A stretch of DNA of 64,000 bases from Nectonema munidae (Eukaryota > Nematomorpha > Nectonematoida > Nectonematidae). The notes under the pieces were generated by a model, which ran no database searches, was not told where the DNA came from, and saw only the letters and a list, made by a program, of their open reading frames with translations. Positions 58,934 through 64,000 of this stretch are shown one piece after another. The stretch is from contig JAUIRK010000097.1 of assembly GCA_030549495.1 (NCBI GenBank), forward strand, positions 124,001 to 188,000. The letters are read 5' to 3'. Position numbers and translations under genes: made by a program. Positions within the stretch are counted from its first letter, which is position 1; each line of letters opens with the position of its first letter.

Positions 58934-60741
58934 CATAATGTACTCGTATTTGACCAACGTGCTATTTTCTTGACGTTAAAATATAATGAGATACTTATTG
59001 ATCATTTGAATTGATCTTTAATTTCTTAATTATTCTGAAATTACAACGCGTTTACTGTTTTCCAATTTTCATAAAATTGTATTCACGCCTAATAATGTAT
59101 GCCTACGAGAGAGAGAGAAAAAAGAAAGAAATCGCTATCATGCAACAGAGAGTAAATTTTTTTAACATTCATTTTGACAAACTTTCTAACATATGAATAA
59201 AGAATAGTTTTCTATATAGTTAATCAACTTAGCTGTGCGAGATTATGGCACGCTGGCCTGAAACATGTTTAAGGGATTTATAGATTAAAAAATATGGTTG
59301 AAGTTTCATCGACATAATTATTTCACGACAAATTCATCTGAATTGTTGATAGGGGGGGGGGGGTAGATTAGGTATTATTTCAAATGCAAAACTAAAAAGC
59401 TAAATGATGCTTTTAAATATCTTTATAAACGTAACTGATATTTAGTCATATTTTTATAAATGTTTTTCCTATATTTTTATTATATTTTATTTAGAAAGTT
59501 ATCTCCGCAGCCGTACACAAGCTAAACTTTGAACATCATAACCAATCTAGTCATTTGTTCCAGCTCACTTCCATACCAACTCCGTTTTGTTTTACCGTTA
59601 GCATTATTTTACTATGAAAACTCCTGAATGCACTCAGAATTATTTCTTGATGCATTCTTATAAAAAACAAAGTAATTGTTAATCATTATTCTAAATTGTA
59701 TATGCGTGTATCAGGGGCGTACTTTGTTCGCATCATTTTGGTGATGGCGAAATTTTTATCAATTGTATTGAGTCTAAATATTTTCTCATAGACATTTTTT
59801 AAATTTGTATTCATGAGAACGGGAGGCTAACCCACTCTCTCTTCTATATGTGCAGCCATGATGTCCATTTTATAGAAAATTGATTAACAGGACAGGATGA
59901 AATGCTAAATAAATGTGAACATTTACTGCCCTGACATTCAACAATAAAAAGTAAAGTAATTTCATTTTTTTATTATCCATTTTCGATTTTGACGCTGTTA
60001 GTGTGGTGAATTCATTTTGCAAATCAATTTCATTATTTATTCATCATCAAATTTATCTATCTATCGATTGATTTTCCATCGTTTGTTAGTAGTAGGATAA
60101 TTATTACTGTAAATATACACACACTTTTTAAGATGCCTGTGTGTTTTGAAGCAAAAATCATGAAAAATAAGTATATCGATTTTCCAGACACTCGTAATTT
60201 TTAACACAAATGAAGGAGACAGAAGTATAAATATTTCAGACGCATCACACAAAAATAGGATGATATGAGAAATAATTAATTGATTTGAAAAATATGCATT
60301 TTTATTCTATGTTTTCGATTATGAAACATGAACTGATTTTAGAATCAGTTTTTATGAAAAAAGTGCGTCTCATAACTGCGTATTTAGTCCTATTTACTTA
60401 GTTAATCAGATAGATCTTTTTTTAAGGAGAGAGCTGGTAAAGGGGTATATATCGAGGTGGTAAACGGACAAGTGGATACATTCCTCACAACCAAATGTGG
60501 TCGTTGAAAAGTTTGATATCAAAGACCTAATCTTCGATAACAGTTTACACGTTTGAGTGCTTTTTGAAAATATTAGTATTGCTAAAAAAATATAGTTCAA
60601 GTGGTGACATTAATATGTGCAATGTGCATAATAACGCTTTCTAGTTTTAGAGCCACGCGCATTTTAAATAATATTTTAGTAGAAAGAGTAGGTGCATCTT
60701 TTGTCAAACATTCACAAAAAAAGTTTTCTTACAATTATACT
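58934..60741. other. Intergenic, little recognised
   Basis: A G run of about 13 lies at 59351-59363, and a hAT-like terminus CAGGGGCGTACTTTG at about 59712 has no found partner. No gene is supported. Confidence 0.4.
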
Positions 60742-60896
60742 CCTGAATGGGACGTGAGTAAGGTTGGTTAGATACTCGGTTTCCATAACTCAAGGTCTTG
60801 GGTTCGATTCCGTATCAAGCCTATTTTCTCATAGTTCGATACAAGCGGTGCAATTGGGCCTTCTCGATGAAAACTCCCCGCGGTACCTTTACCCTA
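60742..60896 (+). mobile_element. tRNA-derived SINE, family A (best copy) with 11-bp target duplication
   Basis: The head GGGACGTGAGTAAGGTTGG contains an A-box-like region, and GGTTCGATTCC at about 60791 is a canonical pol III B box. The body continues CTCATAGTTCGATACAAGCG and ends CGGTACCTTTACCCTA without a poly-A tail. ACAATTATACT directly flanks both ends (60731-60741 and 60897-60907), proof of insertion by target-primed retroposition. Related copies occur at 19297, 25463, 32121 and 41944. Confidence 0.85.
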
Positions 60897-60907
60897 ACAA
60901 TTATACT

Positions 60908-61697
60908 TTAATACAGAAATCTTATGCATAGGAATCTGATATAGTTTGTAAAAAAATAGGAAATTAATAGTACGCACTAGGGTTCATGAAAACCTCAAAA
61001 ATTTCAAAATGGCTCAGCCCCCTAGGATTTATTTTTCCTGTTCCTTTAGAACTCCTTTGAAATCATTTTCTTTTGTTCCCCCGTACTTAAAGTTGGCCTG
61101 CTTGAAAATGAAAAATGGGTTTTGAATTTTTTAAGTATTTAATTCAATAAATTGATGCTATTTCAAAAGTTCAGCCAATCAATGCTTCCTTATTTATACA
61201 ACAGAGATGGGGGGCTGCTCTTATTTAATGCAATTTTTCTTCTATCATTAAAGTTTATAAATATTAATATTTTTTGGGATATTGTTATAAAATATTTATC
61301 AGAATGATTATTAAGTTAAATTTCAAGCATTTTTATTATTTCATTAAATTCTATTTTATTGTTGAAAAAAATGAAAAAGTATCTAAATTTGAATAAATGA
61401 CTTTGTTTAGTCTTTATAAAACCGTGTGCTTCTTAAAAATAAATGAAAGGCTTTTGACTTTTCCGCCATTTCTCATGTCAGAAAAAGATTGCCCAAAGAG
61501 CCTGCGTCCCTCCATAGATATAAGCGTTAAACCGCTATAAAGTGTAGCCTTTGTCTCTGATAAGGAATCTCGCACTAGATGTGCGTCCCTGATCTATTAT
61601 GATACATATGCTTTAAATTAGTCTTGTCCATTCTTAATCTAATACATAATAATATAAATATATTCGTTATTTGACTTTATTGTGATTTATTTTTCAG
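60908..61697. other. Upstream of the GT31 exon, no gene recognised
   Basis: AT-rich sequence ending in the acceptor TTATTTTTCAG (61691-61697). The exon carrying the GT31 start codon is not identified here and may lie further left. Confidence 0.4.
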
Positions 61698-62998
61698 AAA
61701 ATAATAGTTCTTATCTTTTCAAAAAAGTTTGGAGAAGTTTGCTTTTTTATCAAAAGGTTATTTTATCATTTGTAGCAGGGATGAGCCTTGTTTTTTTACT
61801 AGCTGCTACTTCTGTGCATTTAATTGAGAGACCTTTTAATTCTCTTCACTTTACTTGGCCTGCACACAGTCCAGAGTTGATAAGTAGTATACTGACAAAT
61901 AAATCTACTTCAAGTCTTTCCTCCCCACATCCGATTATAAATCCTTTCTTTCTTTTGAAAAAGAAATACATTCGTTATAATGAAAGTATGTGCTGGGGCT
62001 TTACTGAAAACAGTGACAAAGTATATAATTCCACAAAATCTGATGGACAAAGGAAAAAAATTGTTGGTTTATTCATCCTAATTAAAAGTGCGATATACAA
62101 TATCGATCAACGAAATGCAATACGAGTTACTTGGTCTCAAAAGCAACACTGGAAGAAGTACAATATTGACATAAACGTAATTTTTGTGCTGGGAAAGAGA
62201 ACTGGCAAGACGAACAACATGTTCAAATCTCTCGATTACATCACTTACTTGAATAGTAGGAATGGAAGCAATAGTAAAACCCAAAGTGATGACGACAACG
62301 ATGCAAATTTAATAGCAAGAAGAGAATCGAAACTTTTTGGTGACATATTACAGTGCAATATCATCGACACATACTATAACAACACTTTCAAGAGTCTCTG
62401 TGCTTTAAGCTGGGTTTCTTCTAATTTGAAAAGGTATTCTAACCTTGATGATAACGATAAAGAGAGTGCTCAACCTTGTTTTCCTTATTCAAAAAATCGT
62501 TCTGATAGCGACGACCCTTCCTTTTCCCTCTTTATAGATGACGACTACTTTCTATCTCCCAAAAATCTGGCTCGTCAATTACACAATTTAGCTTCTAAAA
62601 GAAATAGAAAGCAGACTGGTCCATATCTTCTCTACTCGGGATTCGTTTTTTATAATTCTCGACCCTTTCGCCTAATGTTTTCCAAATGGTTTATCACATT
62701 GCGTGATTATCCTTATGACAGGTATCCATCTTACGTGTCTGCAGGTGCTATATTGATGTCAACCGACACCGCACATCTCTTTTGGCGACTCAGCGCATAT
62801 ACCAAGCACTTTATCTTCGATGACATTTACATTGGCATTCTCGCACACGCCCTTAATATCACTCCAAGCCACGATCCTAGATTTATCTTTTCTCCAGAAC
62901 ACTTTTCGCTCTCCTTTCTTCCAGAGATCATTGCCAGTCATGGTTTTGGCACACCCAACAATCTCTACAAAGTATGGAGTCACTACATGCAAATCTGA
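61698..62998 (+). CDS. GT31 beta-1,3-glycosyltransferase (brainiac/B3GalT-like), large terminal exon
   Basis: About 430 codons are open after a TTTTTCAG acceptor, to a TGA at 62996-62998. A membrane segment (VILSFVAGMSLVFLLAATSV) lies about residues 21-40, consistent with a type II Golgi protein. The catalytic domain shows family motifs in order: QRNAIRVTWS, INVIFVLGK, ESKLFGDILQCNIIDTYYNN with TFKSLCALSW, FIDDDYFL (62531-62554, the metal/UDP-binding acidic triad), YPSYVSAGAILMS, and FDDIYIGILA. Such enzymes add Gal or GlcNAc in beta-1,3 linkage; brainiac makes arthropod glycosphingolipid core. Two Asp/Ser-rich insertions (after the VLGK motif and before FIDDDYF) make it longer than typical members. 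ATG at 61781 falls within the membrane segment, so the true start is probably in an upstream exon. Confidence 0.9.
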
Positions 62999-64000
62999 AT
63001 CACATTCTACATTCCCTCTCTTTTCCTTCCTTCCTTTATTTTGGAGTTTCTGGATCTTCCTTTTTGTAGAGAAAGTTGCTTGATTATTATTATATGAAAA
63101 ATATATCATTTAAAATAACCTGGTAGCATTTTTATGTGCATTTAGCTTGTTGCTACTATCATTTATTTAAACACCAACTGTTAACAAAGGAAGGTATGAC
63201 AAGTTCATATTTTGTTTTTACATCCCCGCGAAATGTTACTTGCATTCGAAGCGAAGACTTTTTTATTTATTAATTGTGATTTATATAACTCCCTTTTCTT
63301 GCTTTTTCGCACACTTTTGCTCATTCTTTTAACATTCAACAGTGCACTATTTTTTTGATTCGCTTCACTCTATTTCAACAAAGCTATCCTGTAAAGCCGT
63401 GAAGAAAAATAGATGCTTATTATTTACTCATCAAGTTTACTACATTGATTTTTAATTTATGCAATATATAAAATGACACATAGTCACTACCTATCTCATA
63501 ATATAGATTTTAAATAGGTATATATTTGCTTTCTATATACCTTGTTGTATATATGATATCTCTTTTATTTTTGTTGTTATTTTTCGTTTTTGTAAATATC
63601 CCAATCGTTTCTTGTATTTTATTTATGCTTGTAGATATATCTTTTGCTATTTTCTTACCTTGTTTTAGCATACATTTAAAATATGGTTCAAATATTTTAA
63701 CTTCCTTTTAGCATACAGTTCTGTCTAAAAATGTCTTTCACATCTCTTTTTATCATATTTTTTTATATTTCAGAAATAAATTTTAAAAAAGCTGCTATTC
63801 GCTCAAAATATATTTCTTCTTTAAGTTTATTTAATAATGAGTTTAATGTCGCTAAAAGCTCTATAAACCCTATAGATGGGCGGTGTGTTATAATGATATA
63901 TTCAATGATAATAATTGATACAAAGATATTTTATAAAAATTCATGGTACTTTTATTGCCGAGCTTTTTATTTCGATTCTTTTTGGTTTGTTTATCGATCT
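62999..64000 (+). other. Downstream of GT31, probable 3' UTR and intergenic
   Basis: The sequence after the stop codon contains no further coding region. An AATAAA near 63774 could serve as a poly-A signal, but nothing decides this. The text is AT-rich, with pyrimidine-rich patches just after the stop. Confidence 0.35.

Noticed and set aside
62759-63109. 116-codon frame antisense to GT31
   Set aside because: Shadow of the GT31 coding exon; its composition mirrors the real gene.

Overview
The window is AT-rich nuclear DNA from an animal, most likely an arthropod. It holds two host genes with animal orthologues: a BCAS3-type WD-repeat protein on the minus strand at the left, and a GT31 (brainiac / beta-1,3-galactosyltransferase-like) glycosyltransferase on the plus strand at the right. 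One small spliced reading frame is also possible. Nearly everything else recognisable is transposable-element debris. From recollection only, the mix of hAT, piggyBac and pogo elements, tRNA-type SINEs and one repeated uncharacterised protein family would suit a crustacean such as a caligid copepod. No species call can be proven from the sequence.

Layout. Positions 1-12749 are the minus-strand BCAS3 gene: four coding exons (12749-11739, 7851-7457, 7222-6900, 294-<1) with consistent GT/AG junctions and phases. The C-terminal part continues off the left edge. Its introns hold a broken piggyBac transposon (about 4550-6084), a TTAA-flanked MITE, a broken LINE (about 8060-9120) and a possible two-exon reading frame on the opposite strand (1952-2444).

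Positions 12750-34200 are an intergenic transposon graveyard. It contains a TA-flanked MITE (13131-13806), a hAT MITE with an 8-bp target duplication (13995-14205), a pogo-type element nested inside a hAT element (15176-15892 within 14599-16068), a pair of direct repeats, a piggyBac tail, a 3.2-kb hAT transposon with a perfect target duplication (20451-23632), a remnant of an uncharacterised repeated protein family followed by a piggyBac transposon (27655-30141), a short hAT MITE (30571-30818) and a LINE RNase-H-region remnant.

Positions 34242-46700 hold a nearly intact hAT transposon (34242-38066), a PHD-like/OTU (vertnin-like) remnant, a fossil Ty3/Gypsy gag region, a Mutator-like fragment and a LINE tail. 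Positions 46700-61600 hold more TTAA MITEs, a hAT transposon (52780-55106), a hAT MITE beside pogo and hAT fragments, an inverted-repeat element enclosing an exon-like segment (57748-58933), and a SINE with an 11-bp target duplication. The GT31 exon is at 61698-62998.

The two host genes have no visible functional link. BCAS3 acts in autophagosome and cytoskeleton biology, and GT31 enzymes act in the Golgi. The mobile elements explain most of the sequence between them. I found no rRNA gene, CRISPR array or convincing functional tRNA.
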